Source: Zeus faber
Taxonomy: Eukaryota; Chordata; Actinopteri; Zeiformes; Zeidae
Reading direction: 5' to 3'
NCBI GenBank assembly: GCA_960531495.1
Contig: OY482855.1
Coordinates: 1,736,001-1,800,000 of the forward strand
Length of the DNA stretch: 64,000 nt
In this document: positions 49,925 through 60,938 of the stretch, one piece after another
How the letters are laid out: each line of letters begins with the position of its first letter
Numbering within the stretch: the stretch's first letter is position 1
The notes under the pieces: model-generated
What the model saw: the letters and a program-made list of their open reading frames with translations, nothing else
What the model was told of the DNA's origin: nothing
The model's database searches: none
Position numbers and translations under genes: made by a program

Positions 49925-51943
49925 GAAAATGGATAGTTAGGTGCAGGCAAAGGCCAAAGGTCAGGGTTTACCACCATACTACTCTTCCCCCGCGTGAATA
50001 CATTGCACTTTTTCTTTGTTACAAAGCATATCAGGAGACTTACTAAGCCCTGTGTGAGCCCTTGTTTGTTTTCTTGTGCCATCTGCTCCTTTTTATTTTA
50101 TAATAAATAATTGTAATTTTTTATCTACCTTTTGTACAGTGGGTGTAGGTTTATTCCCCGTTCGATTAAGTTTGGAAGAAAATATTATACTGTCAAAACC
50201 ATCAAATTCAATAACAATTGATTCTGTGCTCTCTTTTAAAGTATATGTGGTATTTGTCATACTTATCTGGAAATCAATTGATGAACCGGTATTTAAGTCG
50301 AAAATGATCTGCATAATATGCTCAAATTTACTACATTTACTTACAGCGTGCTTAGGTAGAAAAATAATCTTTACTTTCCAATTTTTGATATGTTTAAGTG
50401 GTGTTGGCCTGAGGCCTGATTTCTTAAATTGGTTGTATATCCTTTCAAATTAATAATTATACTTTTGGAAGGTTTATATTTTTCAATCAGAATCTGACCT
50501 ATTGATTAAAAAAAGTGTTCAGTGTCAAAGTTTGCATGTCAATAGACCATAACATGGTGGGTCCCCTGTGTAATCAAAAAGTCAGGTGGGGTTCCCATGA
50601 GGCTCAAAAATTCAGGTCTAAAATCTTTTTGAGGGTTATCATTTTTTAAAGTAGTTTTTGTATCATCAAAAAATGATCCGTGATTTATGTACTCAACACT
50701 AAACATTTTACGAGACACAAGGACGCGTTAGCATGGGCTATGCCACGTGAAAACCCCAGCATGCAATGGGGGGCGTACCTTCGTATTCCTGTCTATTATT
50801 TGTCCGCATTTTGTTAATTGTTTATATTCTTGTTATTTACATTTACATTTACATTTAGTCATTTAGCAGATGCTTTTATCCAAAGCGACTTACAAGGGAG
50901 AATAACATTCAAGCTACAGCTATTTCTCTACATTCTGCTGGTACTTGTAGAGTTAATTGACTAACCGATATGATGGTCTATAGACCAATCAATAGAAAAA
51001 ATAGTTTCACCTTTACAGCCAGCAGTAAGGTTTTTGGATGCTTTAAATTGCAGTACACTTGTTCTAGAAAATGATCAGTTTCTAAGTTATGGAGCCATTT
51101 CAAAATGTTATTGTCGAATTAGTGTCTTGTGCTGTTCTTATTTATCTATTGTGCCTCAACACTTTTAGAAGCCTCGTGGAAAGTCAGTAGTATTTATTTT
51201 GGGTTTTTGTCTGTTAAGAAACAGGTGATCACCAGAAAGTGCGCCTGTAGCCAATTTCCACCGTGACTGGACGAAGCCACAAGCTGGTCATTACAGCAGA
51301 GTCTCCAGATAAGAAGGTATTTTTGTATGATTATTTATGAACAATACTTGAAGACAAAAGTTGTGATTTTCATGAAAAAAAAAGACTTTCTATGTTTCTA
51401 GTTTGTACTTCTTGTTGGTGACTCCCATCTACGGAGCATTGTGGATGGATTTGTGAAGATGCCAGGGGACCGAGGTACTGAATGCTTTTTTGTCTCGGAG
51501 ACCTGACGCAGTTTGTGTTGTAGCCCCTAGCAGCGACTTGACGGCCAGCAGGACCATCGACGAGGCAGCAGTAGACTTTCGCAGCCTCCTGGTCAGTGTC
51601 TGCAGTCGCTGGCCAAAGTTACGCTTCATGTTTAGTACATTTTTGGTAGTATTGGTACTATTAATACTTTTGCTTTGTGAGCTCTGCAGAACATATTTTA
51701 CATTTTGAAAACAAATGTACTGTAATAAACACCTTTTTTTTTTTGTGTGTTTGTATAGGTGTTTGTCCTGGACTTCCTTCCGCGTCTGACTATTTGCTCC
51801 GTGAGGAATACCATCCTGTGGCGGCATGCATGGGAAGCATATTTTAATTTTAGTACAGTTAAATGTATAACGGAGTATATATTTTTAGACAAACCAATTC
51901 AATAAATATTTCTAATGAACAAAGTTGACATCTATGTATGCAT
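49874..51943. repeat. Left copy of a 12,057-bp-spaced direct repeat
   Basis: From TGAGTTTTCGTGCC at 49,874 to the point matching the window end, this sequence equals 61,931-64,000. By eye I found three substitutions (near 51,030, 51,326 and 51,608) in about 2,070 bp. The left border falls inside the right arm of the foldback element. It contains non-coding DNA, a dispersed fish repeat and the first exons of the SGNH-like pseudogene. The true length is at least 2,070 bp. Confidence 0.95.
50837..50945. repeat. Dispersed teleost repeat fragment
   Basis: Three ACATTT words are followed by GTCATTTAGCAGATG and CTTTTATCCAAAGCGACTTA. I recognise this core as very common in fish genomes. It is copied at 62,894-63,002 in the other repeat copy. 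No coding content. The remaining DNA between 49,964 and 51,218 shows no gene. Confidence 0.7.
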
Positions 51944-53072
51944 ATTTCTATTCGTCCTAATCGTTGTTTTAAGGCATCAAGTACTTTTCTGCAGCCAACC
52001 ACTTCCCATTGAACCACCCAGAGCTGTGAAGCAGAGATGGTGTAAGTACAATTGTACAATTTGTTGTCATGTCACGTGATGGCTATTTTATGAATAACTT
52101 TGCTATGTTGTGAAACCATGGCCCTGTGACATTGCTGTGAAATGCTGCTTATCGCCAACTGGAGACAACAGCGCCGCCAACAGCACGAAAGTCAAAGGTT
52201 TCTCCCGGCAGGTCACTTCCAACATTCTCTCCAAAAGTGGTTGTGAAGGGAGAGCTCATCGTGCCTCATCCTTCACCTAACCCTTTTGAGTGGAGACTGG
52301 TTGGAAGGGGCAGAAAGATAATCGGTTGCACACTGTTATTGTTGGGGTAAGACCCTCTGGAAACTGTGATAGTCTCTGATATTCACTCAAAGTGTACCGA
52401 TTTTCATTAAACAATTTTAATATGTTTGTTATGTGTGTAGTTGGCCTTTTGTCAAGACATTGTCTTAAATCGACATTTTGCTCTATGATTTCACAGGTGG
52501 ACACAACACCAGTAGCGTCGCCTGAATGATCCATCCCGTTATCAACTTGTTCCATCGCATCTTTCTAGCGCTGTCCAGTGTGGAGAATTTTATATTGTTT
52601 TTATATCAACAATTGTATATCAATTTTATATCAAGAAAATTTTGCTTTGCTTACATGGGAAAGCCACGGTGGGACATTGGCAGAAAGCTACTGCCTCCAA
52701 GAGGACACTGGGAACGGAGCAGGTTTGCTTTGTTCGTTGTTTTTCTTCTTTTTTCAATGACATTTTTGATAGTAGTACTTCATTTTAGTTTTATTTTGTC
52801 CATGCATTTCATTCTCTTGCTTTTTTTTAGGGGAAGGCAGCACCAACCGTTGTGGAGGTGTCTTCAAAGCCACACCTGCCAGTGATGTGCCAGTTCTTGT
52901 GAAGGAATAGCAGCGCTCTCAAACATTTGTCAAAGGTCAGAGTGATGCTGCTCCTTATTATCCTGATATGGAGAGTGCTACAGTGTTTTCTGATGTTGCA
53001 GCAGAGCTTGACGCTAGCAGTTCTGTCATGGGAACAATTGATGTCACTTCTATCAGCGGAACAGGTGATAGC
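51219..53072 (+). pseudogene. SGNH-hydrolase-like multi-exon gene remnant
   Basis: Exon-like pieces with splice signals line up. 51,219-51,316 has an in-frame TAG and a donor at 51,317. From 51,402, [20 protein letters not shown] carries the GDS Ser motif of SGNH hydrolases, then a frame change leads to [20 protein letters not shown] and [12 protein letters not shown]. 51,759 onward reads VFVLDFLPRL, then shifts to LREEYHPVAACMG. 51,974-52,041 reads KYFSAANHFPLNHPEL, a TGA, then SRDG, with donor GTAAGT. About 52,160-52,346 reads VVVKGELIVPHPSPNPFEW, with donor GTAAGA. Weaker pieces lie at 52,498, 52,657-52,721 and 52,831-53,072 (MESATVFSDVAAELDAS). At least two stops and two frameshifts rule out a working enzyme. 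I recall this protein type as highly repeated in fish; its role is unknown to me. Confidence 0.65.
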
Positions 53073-53299
53073 TGAGAACATTTTTTAACAAAGAAAAACG
53101 TAGAACACTTTCAGTGCCGGGAAAGCATACGTTGAGTGTTTACACAAATGGTCCTTTTACGATCTAGAAAAACTGAGATAACGACTAAAACTTTTGTGAC
53201 AGTGATATACAGGAATGTAAGATCTCCTGTGAAAGAGTCGGGCGTCACCAAACAAACATATGCCTCAGCATTCAGACATCACTTGGTGGTAGAATTATA

Positions 53300-54000
53300 T
53301 CATTCATTAACATTGATCATCATTTTTCTCTCACACTCCCTTCTGTTGTTCCCAGTGGAATGATACAAAAGGAAAATGCAATAATGCTTAAGTATAATAT
53401 AATTGAGGCAAAGGGATCAGAAAATGATGTATAAATTGAGTTCAATACATTTATACAGAGATATTGTTTTATCTGTGTCCTTTTGATGGAGGGGCCAAGG
53501 AAAATGATGACCATATAACAAGGTGGGAAGTGGCCAGGTGTAATCAAATGTGAAGCAGAAGTCCAGCGGTGGAGCTGTCTGTTGGGCGCCAATGTTGGTG
53601 TACAAAGCCCCTTCGATAACTGCTTCCAAAACACACATTTCTTCGGCTGTGGTAAGGGGAATGGCAGTAACCCAAGTAGCCCATGTAGGTATGGTTGAAG
53701 TGGTTCCATCGCAGTTGCAGGGTGAGCAGCGTTCAGCGTACACTCACGTTGTCTCCTCAACGAGTACCTAGAGGGGAGTAGGAACTTTCTTGCGATGAGA
53801 TACGTGTATCCATATTGGTCGTTCTACCACCTTAACTGCTGCTGCAGTGGTCCCTAACCCTGCTGGAAAGGTCCTAGGAATCTGGCAGAGTTCCAGCTTT
53901 TCCTCTGTAAGTCGCGATCACCACCCATTCACCTGGTCAGCGGCCGTGTAGAGGTCCTTCAAGTGGGACGGGTAGGGCTGCTTTGACCTGGGCACATAGA
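53300..54000 (-). pseudogene. Second retrovirus-like fragment: integrase C-terminus and possible env start
   Basis: Read on the minus strand, about 53,960-53,760 gives WVVI, then FLGPF (the GPY/F motif of gamma/epsilon-type integrases), then AAAVKVVERPIWIHVSHRKK, as short pieces in three frames. Downstream, 53,743-53,417 is open and reads CNCDGTTSTIPTW and PPLDFCFTFDYTWPLPTLL; its Cys- and Thr-rich character fits the beginning of an envelope surface protein, but this is weaker. It is a separate element from the ERV at 55.3-61.9 kb, which has its own integrase C-terminus. No LTR was found next to it. Confidence 0.5.
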
Positions 54001-54179
54001 CTTAAACACTTGGGTGAGAGACACATTTTGACAACATTGTTTGGTATAGGTCCAAGATTGTTAAATGGGCGTTAAATAGTTGAATAGCAGACTACAGGCT
54101 CAGTACAAAAATGAATGTATGCACACTCGTGTAACAACAGAATAATATTATCACAATGTCTAATATGTAGGAGATAATA

Positions 54180-55325
54180 GGCGGCCATTTTGACACGCCC
54201 ATGCATGGCACCACTAGAATATCAAATGACACACTGGGACTGACGAGTGTGCAAAGATTTGTGAATTTCCAAGTATCTTTTGGAACATTAAATTGTACGT
54301 GTTGCCACGCCCACACCGTGTGCCAAAATATATATGTATTTTAATAAGTTTTAGCTGTGAAGGTGTCTTGTAGACACTCGTCAAGTTTGAAGTCGATCCG
54401 ATAAATCGCCAAGGAGGAGTTTCGCGAAAGTACAAAGCATAAATATGACTAAAAAGTCAGGAAAATTCAAAATGGCCGACTTCCTGTTGGGTTTCCGTCA
54501 TGGCGGAAATATATATTTTTTCCAAGTCTAGAGAGGTTACAAATGTGTACCGAATTTTGGGAGTTTACGTGGAAAAAGGTGAATAGGTCAGAAAATTATT
54601 ATTTTATTTTCTAGGGTGGCGTGGCAACACGTAAAATTTCATGTTCCAAAGATACTAATTCACGAAACTTTGCGCACTTGTTAGTCCCAGTGTGGCAATT
54701 GATATTGTATGAGTTGCCTGCATGGGCGTGGCAAAATGGCCCGACACACCCTGTTGAAAATTTCAAAACATCAAACCTATTCACTTTTTACCATGAAATT
54801 CACAAAATTCGGGACACTTTTGTAACTTCTTGGATTAAATGTGTAATTTTAGTCACTTTCCGTTCATTTTCTCGCTTTGTACTTTCGTAAACTCCTCCGA
54901 GGCCATTTATCTGGCTTCAAACTTGGCGAGTGTCTACAAGACACCTTCACGATTAAAAGATATTAAAAAAAATTATAATTGTCACACGATGTGGCCGTGG
55001 CAAAGCGTTGGATTTCGTGTTCCAAAAAAGCTGTGTTTTTGTAATATTTTATCCACTTTTTATGCTTTGTACTTTTGTGAACTTCTCCTGGGGGATTTTT
55101 TGGATTGAGACTCATTGGGGATTAAAAGTTATTAAAACATTTTTTTTTCGTCACGATGCAGGTGTGGCAACGCGTTGAATTTTATGTTAAAAAAAACAGT
55201 TTACGTGACTTTTGGGGCCTTGAGAAACTACAAAATTATTGCAAAACTTTGCACACTCTTCAGTCCCAGTGTGGCATTCAATATTCTATGGGTCCTATAC
55301 ATGGGCGTGTCAAAATGATCAACTA
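54180..55325. repeat. Composite inverted repeat (three related copies)
   Basis: A unit with TGACACGCCCATGCATGGCA, a GTCCCAGTGTGG word (or its complement) and a CTCGTCAAGTTTGAAG block occurs at about 54,180-54,440. It recurs in opposite orientation at about 54,600-54,960 and again, more diverged, at about 54,960-55,320. Words such as AGACACCTTCACGATTAAAA recur in both orientations. No coding content. It probably inserted between, or into, the two ERV remnants. Confidence 0.7.
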
Positions 55326-56040
55326 GATGCAGTTATCGTGGATGAGGATGTCGGGGTCCTGGTGCTGGGGAAAGGAGGCCCATACCTATAGCAACATAGG
55401 TGTCGCCACATTCCTTCTGTCTCAATGCCATGTACGCTTGTATTTCTGGTTTTCCCAACGCAGTCATGATGCATTTTTCACTAGAGTACAAATGCATGGT
55501 ATACAACAACATCCACATACAATTAACAGAGCAGCAATGATAGCAACGTTGATTATGCATGATAAAATGAGGCCTTTTCATTTGGAAAACATAGAGTCCA
55601 ACCAACCAGTGATGTGATAATCCATTCCTGCATTTTCTTTTAGTTCTACGCTCCGTGAGTGGAGTAGCAATTCCTTCTACTGGTTCCTGTGTTTATAAGC
55701 ACATTACTCCATGCCCCACAATCAATATGGGTACCTTAAACCTCGTCCAGCCACCAGTCACTTGTTAGTCTAGGGTTGGTGGACCACGCATATTTCTCAT
55801 TCCACTGGTACTGCTCCTACCCTGTGGAATCACACTTTATTATGGAACAGAAATCAACATTGAATGCCAGGATTTATCCTTCATAGGCATAAATGACAAG
55901 AACTGTTTCTTTCATTCGGCCCCACTCTTTGACCTGTCATATACTGGTCATACGATAATTGGGGTCCCACTTGGTAAGAATATGTATACTGTGTAGGGTC
56001 CAGGACTTCTCCTAGGGTAAACAAAAAAAATATTATTTTT
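55325..56040 (-). pseudogene. Envelope remnant of the larger ERV, mostly deleted
   Basis: On the minus strand, broken frames just past the integrase read QYQWNEKYAWSTNPRLTSDW and CGAWSNVLINTGTSRRNCYS. Near 55,553-55,480 there is a membrane-spanning stretch AIIAALLIVCGCCCIPCIC, followed by a short tail ending near 55,325. That is the order of a retroviral Env: surface part, then transmembrane anchor. Only about 700 bp remain, against 1.5 kb or more in an intact gene. The fusion peptide and the immunosuppressive-loop region are not recognisable, and several stops interrupt the frame. It encodes no usable glycoprotein. Confidence 0.6.
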
Positions 56041-56055
56041 TTTTTACATGGTTAA

Positions 56056-56748
56056 TTACAGAATGCTTACGTCTTTCAGCTGGATCCTTGTTTCTGTGAG
56101 AGTTCTTGCGGGTGGGGTGACAGGGGCGCAGTGGGAGAGGTGGTGACAGGGAGCACCAGTTTTATTTTTGAGCTTTACTGCATGTGAGGTGGCCAACACT
56201 ACCTCCCAAGGTCCAGTCCACCTTGGCTCAGGCCACTTCTGTTTGTGGACCTTGATGTGGACCCAGTCTCCGGGGCTGACCACCAGGGTGTGGGGCAGTC
56301 TGGGGCAGTGTTCTTGACCTGTGAATACAAAACTCGAGATACTGCGGTTAGTGCTTTGACATATTCAGGTAAACCTTCCTGGAAATCATCAAAAGCGGGT
56401 GATTTAGCTGGTAGGTTGTGAGGACCTGGCATGGGGCGGCCTGTTAATATCTCGTGTGGGCTAAGATGTGTTTGACTATGGGGAGAGGTCTCGCATGGAC
56501 ATTAATGCTAGGGGTAGGGCATCTACCCACGTTAGTTTAGTCGTTTTTGTGATGTTCTGTAGAGACATACTGAGTTGCTGTTTTGTCTCTATCAGCACCT
56601 TGGCCATTTTTTCTTTCAACGTCTGGTTTGCACTTTCAACTAGGCCTTTTGACTGGGGGTGATAGACTGAACCAGATCTATGGGAGATACCTAATGCCTG
56701 TTCTACCTGGCTACCTACCTTTTTTATCGCTGGTAAAATAAGATCCAT
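56056..56748 (-). pseudogene. ERV pol: integrase C-terminal part, three frame changes
   Basis: Three overlapping open pieces on the minus strand continue the integrase. The first (56,748-56,476) has [20 protein letters not shown], where Glu38 of the piece is the third residue of the DDE triad. The second (56,432-56,199) reads SPHEILTGRPMPGP from just upstream, then a helical stretch. The third (56,283-56,056) has GDWVHIKVHKQKW and RWTGPWEVVLATSHAVKLK, the GPY/F-type C-terminal domain that binds DNA or chromatin. Frame changes lie near 56,725, 56,475 and 56,285. Confidence 0.85.
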
Positions 56749-58129
56749 TGTCCGAGCAGATAACTGTGGGGTAACCCCACCGAGGAATGCGTTTTTTCCA
56801 TAACCATTTAATCACAGATACTGCATCCTCTCTTTTGCAAGGGACTGCTTCTACCCATTTGGAGAATCGATCTACCATCACGAGTAGGTATCTGTACCCT
56901 TGTACTCTGTTGTCCCTGCCCATGCCGGTGTAATCTATGCATATTTCTCTGAAGGGGTAGGGGGGCACTGAGAATGTTCCCAAAGGTCTTTGGTAGACTG
57001 TCTTCTTATTTAGCTCGTGACAGACGACGCATTCTGCAATATGGTTGGCCACCATTTCCTCCAGGTAGGGATGCCACCAGTCCTGTTTGAGCCTGTTGGT
57101 GGTTCTTTTGGGTCCTTCATGAGTCTGTCCATGTGCATCCTTGATGAGGTAGACCAGGAGTGCGGCTGGTGCTACTGGGCGCCCATCGTGGCTTCTCCAT
57201 AGGCCGCTGGTGCATGTGGCTCCTTTCTTCTGCCACTGCGAGTGTTCGTTCCATTTCGCTTCTTTCTGCACTTCTTTCAGATGTTCCTCTGACAAATTGA
57301 GGGCGTTGTCTTCAGTAAATACAATCATCATTGCTGCGCTTTCTTTTAGGTTCCCTCCTGCTTCTTTTGCTGCTGTGTCGGCTGCGTTTGAATTTCCTTT
57401 GGAGTGTCCTTTGCATTTGATGATCTGGATTTTTCGGGGGAGATGTATAGCTTCCAGGAGGGCGAGTATGAGGTCTTTGTGTTTTACCGGGGCTCCTGCT
57501 GACGTTTGGAGTCCTCTTTTCATCCATATGGCTACATCCACGTGAGCTGCAGCGTGTGCGTATGCTGAGTCGGTGAATATGTTTGCATTTTTGTTTTTTG
57601 AGATTTTTAATGCTTTCACCGAGGCGTCGAGTTCTGCTTTTTGTGCTGATGCTGGTTGTTCTATCATCCCACTTCTTAGGGTGACGTGGTGTCCATTAAT
57701 TTGTTGAATGGCTGCGTATGATGCTCTATTTCCCTCTTCTTCTTTGAAACAACAACCATCTATAAACAGGACAATTTCTGCATCGGGGTCAGATGTTCCA
57801 TCCAAGTCTGTGCGGCCCTTTGCTTCCAGTTTCATGAGCTGTACGCAGTCATGGGTGCCATCTGCATACTGTAGTCCGCCGGCCAAGTTGATTCCATCGG
57901 CTGTGTACAAGACATTGTCTCTTTCCAGGGTGACATGCAAGCGCATCTTGTGTTTTGGTGTGGTAAAGGTGAAATCCGTTTGATCGAGGTAGGATTTGAC
58001 TCCATGAGTGGTATGCACGATGGTGGGGTGGTAGAAAGTAATGTGGTCGGTTCTCGTAGGGCGTGTGCGATGGCAGCCGTGTGTCGTCCACATCCGGAGA
58101 GTCCATGTTCCACTGTGTCGAGTTTGCAA
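56711..58129 (-). pseudogene. ERV pol: RNase H and integrase core
   Basis: One long frame. RNase H shows Asp124 (LFIDGCC), Glu166 (KAELDAS), Asp187 (FTDSAYAH) and Asp251 (ADTAAKEA), plus His242, the usual acidic set that removes RNA from the hybrid. Integrase follows: a zinc-binding HHCC domain with His333, His337, Cys367 and Cys370, then the core with Asp399 (ICIDYTG) and Asp460 (ICSDNGSYF). The frame is lost near 56,725 before the third catalytic residue. The first 75 or so residues are the RT connection, reached through frame changes near 58,180 and 58,040. The layout matches gamma/epsilon-type fish ERVs. Confidence 0.9.
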
Positions 58130-59354
58130 CTGTGGTGAGCCAGGATCGCGCGCTCACCGTGTCGAGGCTGCCAGAGCACAGCTTGACAATTCCGTGCTTT
58201 TCAGTAACGTCCAAATGGAACGAGGAAGAGATGTCTGGGGTGCATAGGTGTTCGGCCTTCCCCATGAGTTGTTTCAATCTTATGAACGCTTCCTCCGCAC
58301 TTGTGGTCCAGTTGAGTGGTGCCTTGACGTTCCGATGGCCAGCTTCCGCAATGGGTTCGCGTGGGGGAACAGTGTGGTCCACATAATCAGCTATGTGGTG
58401 TCTGCTATAGCCAGTGAGTCCCAGGAATGCTAGCATTTGCTGCACGGTGGTGGGTTTAGGGTACTGGAGCATTGCCTGTTGTCTTTCCGGGTTGATGTAT
58501 CTCTTATCTCCCGTGATCCTTTTTCCCAGGAATACCACTTCTGTGCGGCAGACCTGTGCTTTTTCCTTCCTGATTTTGTAGCCACATTTTGCGATGCGCC
58601 GTAGCAGGGATTTGGTGGCCGTGAGGCAATTTTCTACTGTGGTGATGTCCATGAGGATGTCGTCGACATACTGGATGAGTAGGAGTTCCTTGAGATCTGC
58701 CTTCAGGCAGGCGTTGAATATGGTTGGCGTGCATGTGAATCCTCGTAGCATTCTTGTGTAGGTCTAAGAGCATTTTTTAAATGTGAATGCAAACATATCT
58801 TGACTTTCTTTGGCCAAGGGGAGGCAAAAAAATGCGTTGGCCAGGTCGATGACGGTGAAAAATTGATGACTCGGGGAGCCTGCATGCAGGGCGACATGGG
58901 GGTTGGGCACTTTTTCAGTAATGGGTTGGACCACCTGGTTTATACGTCGCAGATCGTGGACCAGGCGCCATGAGTGTCCTCTAGCCTTGGGTACTGGTAG
59001 AATTTGTGTGTTCCACGGTGAATCCGCTGGTCGTAGAACTCCTGCTTGTAAGAGGCCTTCAATGGTGGAGGCTATTCGAGCAGCTGCCTCGGGCTTGACC
59101 TTGTACTGACCTTGCCAAATGGGCACAGCGTGGGCTTTCACTTTGATGTGTATATTGTGGTGTGGTGTGCAGCCAACGTGATAGGGGCCGGTGGTCCAGA
59201 GGGTTGGCGGTAGTTGGGCGAACATTTCCGCTGCCAGGGGGTGTTCTTCGATGCTTCCTTGATAAGTTCTTTCCAGGACATTTCTTTCATATATGCCTTG
59301 TTCGTAGCTGTTGTGTCCTATTCTCCAAACCGATTTGTCTGGCGTGTGTTGCAA
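57849..59354 (-). pseudogene. ERV pol: reverse transcriptase with one amber stop
   Basis: Two open pieces in the same frame (59,354-58,764 and 58,751-57,849) are separated only by a TAG at 58,764-58,766. The first piece has WRLVHDLRRIN and the first catalytic Asp170 in FTVIDLANAFFCLPL. The second has the catalytic YVDD (58,659-58,670), VFLGKRIT and MLAFLGLTGYSR, ending in the thumb/connection region, where the frame is lost near 58,180. The enzyme would copy the viral RNA into DNA. Upstream the frame changes near 59,340. Confidence 0.9.
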
Positions 59355-60190
59355 CAGGGGGTTCGTTGTGGGGACCCAGGTGGGTTGGCGAGGGCTCTTT
59401 TGACCATGGGGCCCAATTGTTTGGCTGCATGGTTGGCTTCTACGGCTAGGGTCACATGTGGAACTGCGGTGTCGTGAAGTAGATACCAGGATTGTTGGTC
59501 TGGTGTCAGGCGGACCGCTGCTGCAACTCCTTCGTGGCCCAGATAGAAGTCTGTTGTCTGGAGTCGTTCTTGTCGTCCCTCCTTTTTCGCTTCCCAGCCT
59601 TCGTCATAGATGTCATCACGGTGGCGTGTGAAACAGAGAGTGCAGTGTGCGGGTCCAGCATCGACTTTTTCCAGAGTTGGTAGGTTTACAAAATGCCACC
59701 AGCCGGTGAGTGTGGGGTCGGGGGTGGTATCAGGAGTTCCACCTAAGACGAGTATACGTTCGAGGGGTATTAGCTCTTCTTTTGGCTCAGAGAAACTAAC
59801 TTCCAGACCGTGGAGGTTACATATCACAGATGCCCCTGTTCTTCGGAGAAGGTCCCTTCCCATTAGGTTGGTGGGGCAGCTTGGTGAGTAGAGGTATTGG
59901 TGTCTGACTTTGTGAGGACCTATCTTGGTAGGGAGGGGTGCGGTGAAGGGTTGGACTTGTGTCGTCCCAGAGAATCCAACAGTCCGTAATTTCCGAGTGG
60001 ATAGTTGTATGTAGTACGTAGTATGTTGGCGGCCAGGTTCTTCAAGCAAGACACGTGACAGTGACAGTGACAGTAATTCCTTGGATTGACAGTGATTCCT
60101 TGGATTGTACATGGCACTACTGGTTCGGCATTTATTTTTGTCTGTACCACCACTTCCATGTCCCCTGGGCGCCTCTATGCTCCATGCCAT
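59318..60190 (-). pseudogene. ERV protease region and linker, active site not found
   Basis: The open frame of about 290 codons includes a flap-like GFSGTTQ, then YSPSCPTNLMGRDLLRRTGA, the usual C-terminal part of a retroviral aspartic protease, then a long linker to RT (WYLLHDTAVPHVTLAVE). The Asp-Ser/Thr-Gly catalytic triplet, expected upstream, is not present in any minus-strand frame near 60,040-60,110. There the sequence is taken up by GTGACA repeats (60,056-60,073) and a 14-bp word (ATTCCTTGGATTG type) duplicated at 60,075 and 60,094. The protease was probably inactivated by this small expansion. Confidence 0.75.
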
Positions 60191-60792
60191 GGCGGGGTGT
60201 CCATGCGGGGTCCTCCCTTTCCTCTCGAGGAAGCTCCTCTTCCTCTCTGAGGGGGGCGGTAGGATCCTCTATATAATTGCTGGGGTTGTTGGTTCTGGGG
60301 GCATTCCCTTGCCCAGTGGTCACTTTGGCCACAGATGAAACATCCTGTAGTTTTCTCGGGTCCTCCCCATCCTCTAGAGGATTGGAATTGTCCTCTCCCT
60401 CTCAGTTGCTGCCATTGGGGGGGGCCTTGGGGGTATGAGGGTGCGGGGGCCCCGGGATACTGCCGCTGGGGATATTCATAGGGAGTCCAGGCCTGCTGCC
60501 ATTGGGGTAGGTGCTGGGCTGGTGGGTAGGCGGGGGTTACAGTTAGGGGCTGTGGTCCTGTCCATTGTAGTGGCGCGGTTTGGGGCGGGGCCTGTGCTTC
60601 AGGGGTGGTGACTACTGCTTGCACAGTTGCTTTCTTCTTTTTGTCCGTATTGACTTCATCTTCCAGTTTTTTTACCTGCATTTTTAGTAGTCTGGTTTGT
60701 ATGGAATCTTTCTCCAGGAATTCGTCTTCTTGCTTTTTGATGTGTCTTTCCAGGTGATGGATGAGATGGCTCTCCCACTGTCTCTCGGTCAT
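60175..60792 (-). pseudogene. ERV Gag C-terminus: coiled coil, Pro/Gln-rich linker and nucleocapsid
   Basis: About 205 codons. Residues 12-55 are charged and helical (LERHIKKQEDEFLEKDS), probably a short coiled coil at the capsid end. Residues 60-145 are rich in Pro, Gln and Tyr. A CCHC zinc knuckle, CFICGQSDHWAREC, uses Cys151, Cys154, His159 and Cys164, and all four are intact. An Arg/Gly-rich tail follows. This part would package genomic RNA. A frame change in 60,792-60,939 separates it from the upstream Gag piece. Confidence 0.85.
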
Positions 60793-60938
60793 GTCTGACA
60801 GTCAAACTGTGTCTGCGAGCTACAGCCTGACATCTCCTGGGAGGCCATTTTGGCATTTGGCATCTGCATGTACATGGGGAGACCCACTAGGCAGGGGTCA
60901 TGACGTTCTACAGTGCTATCACTCCAGAGCTCCTTTGC

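Noticed and set aside
49864-50453. Paired short ORFs at the left border of the repeat and their copies at 61,846-62,510
   Set aside because: AT-rich, overlapping on both strands and without domains. Their repetition only reflects the duplicated DNA.
53550-55605. Short plus-strand ORFs in the ERV fragment and inverted-repeat region
   Set aside because: They overlap non-coding repeats or run antisense to retrovirus-like pieces, and none shows a domain.
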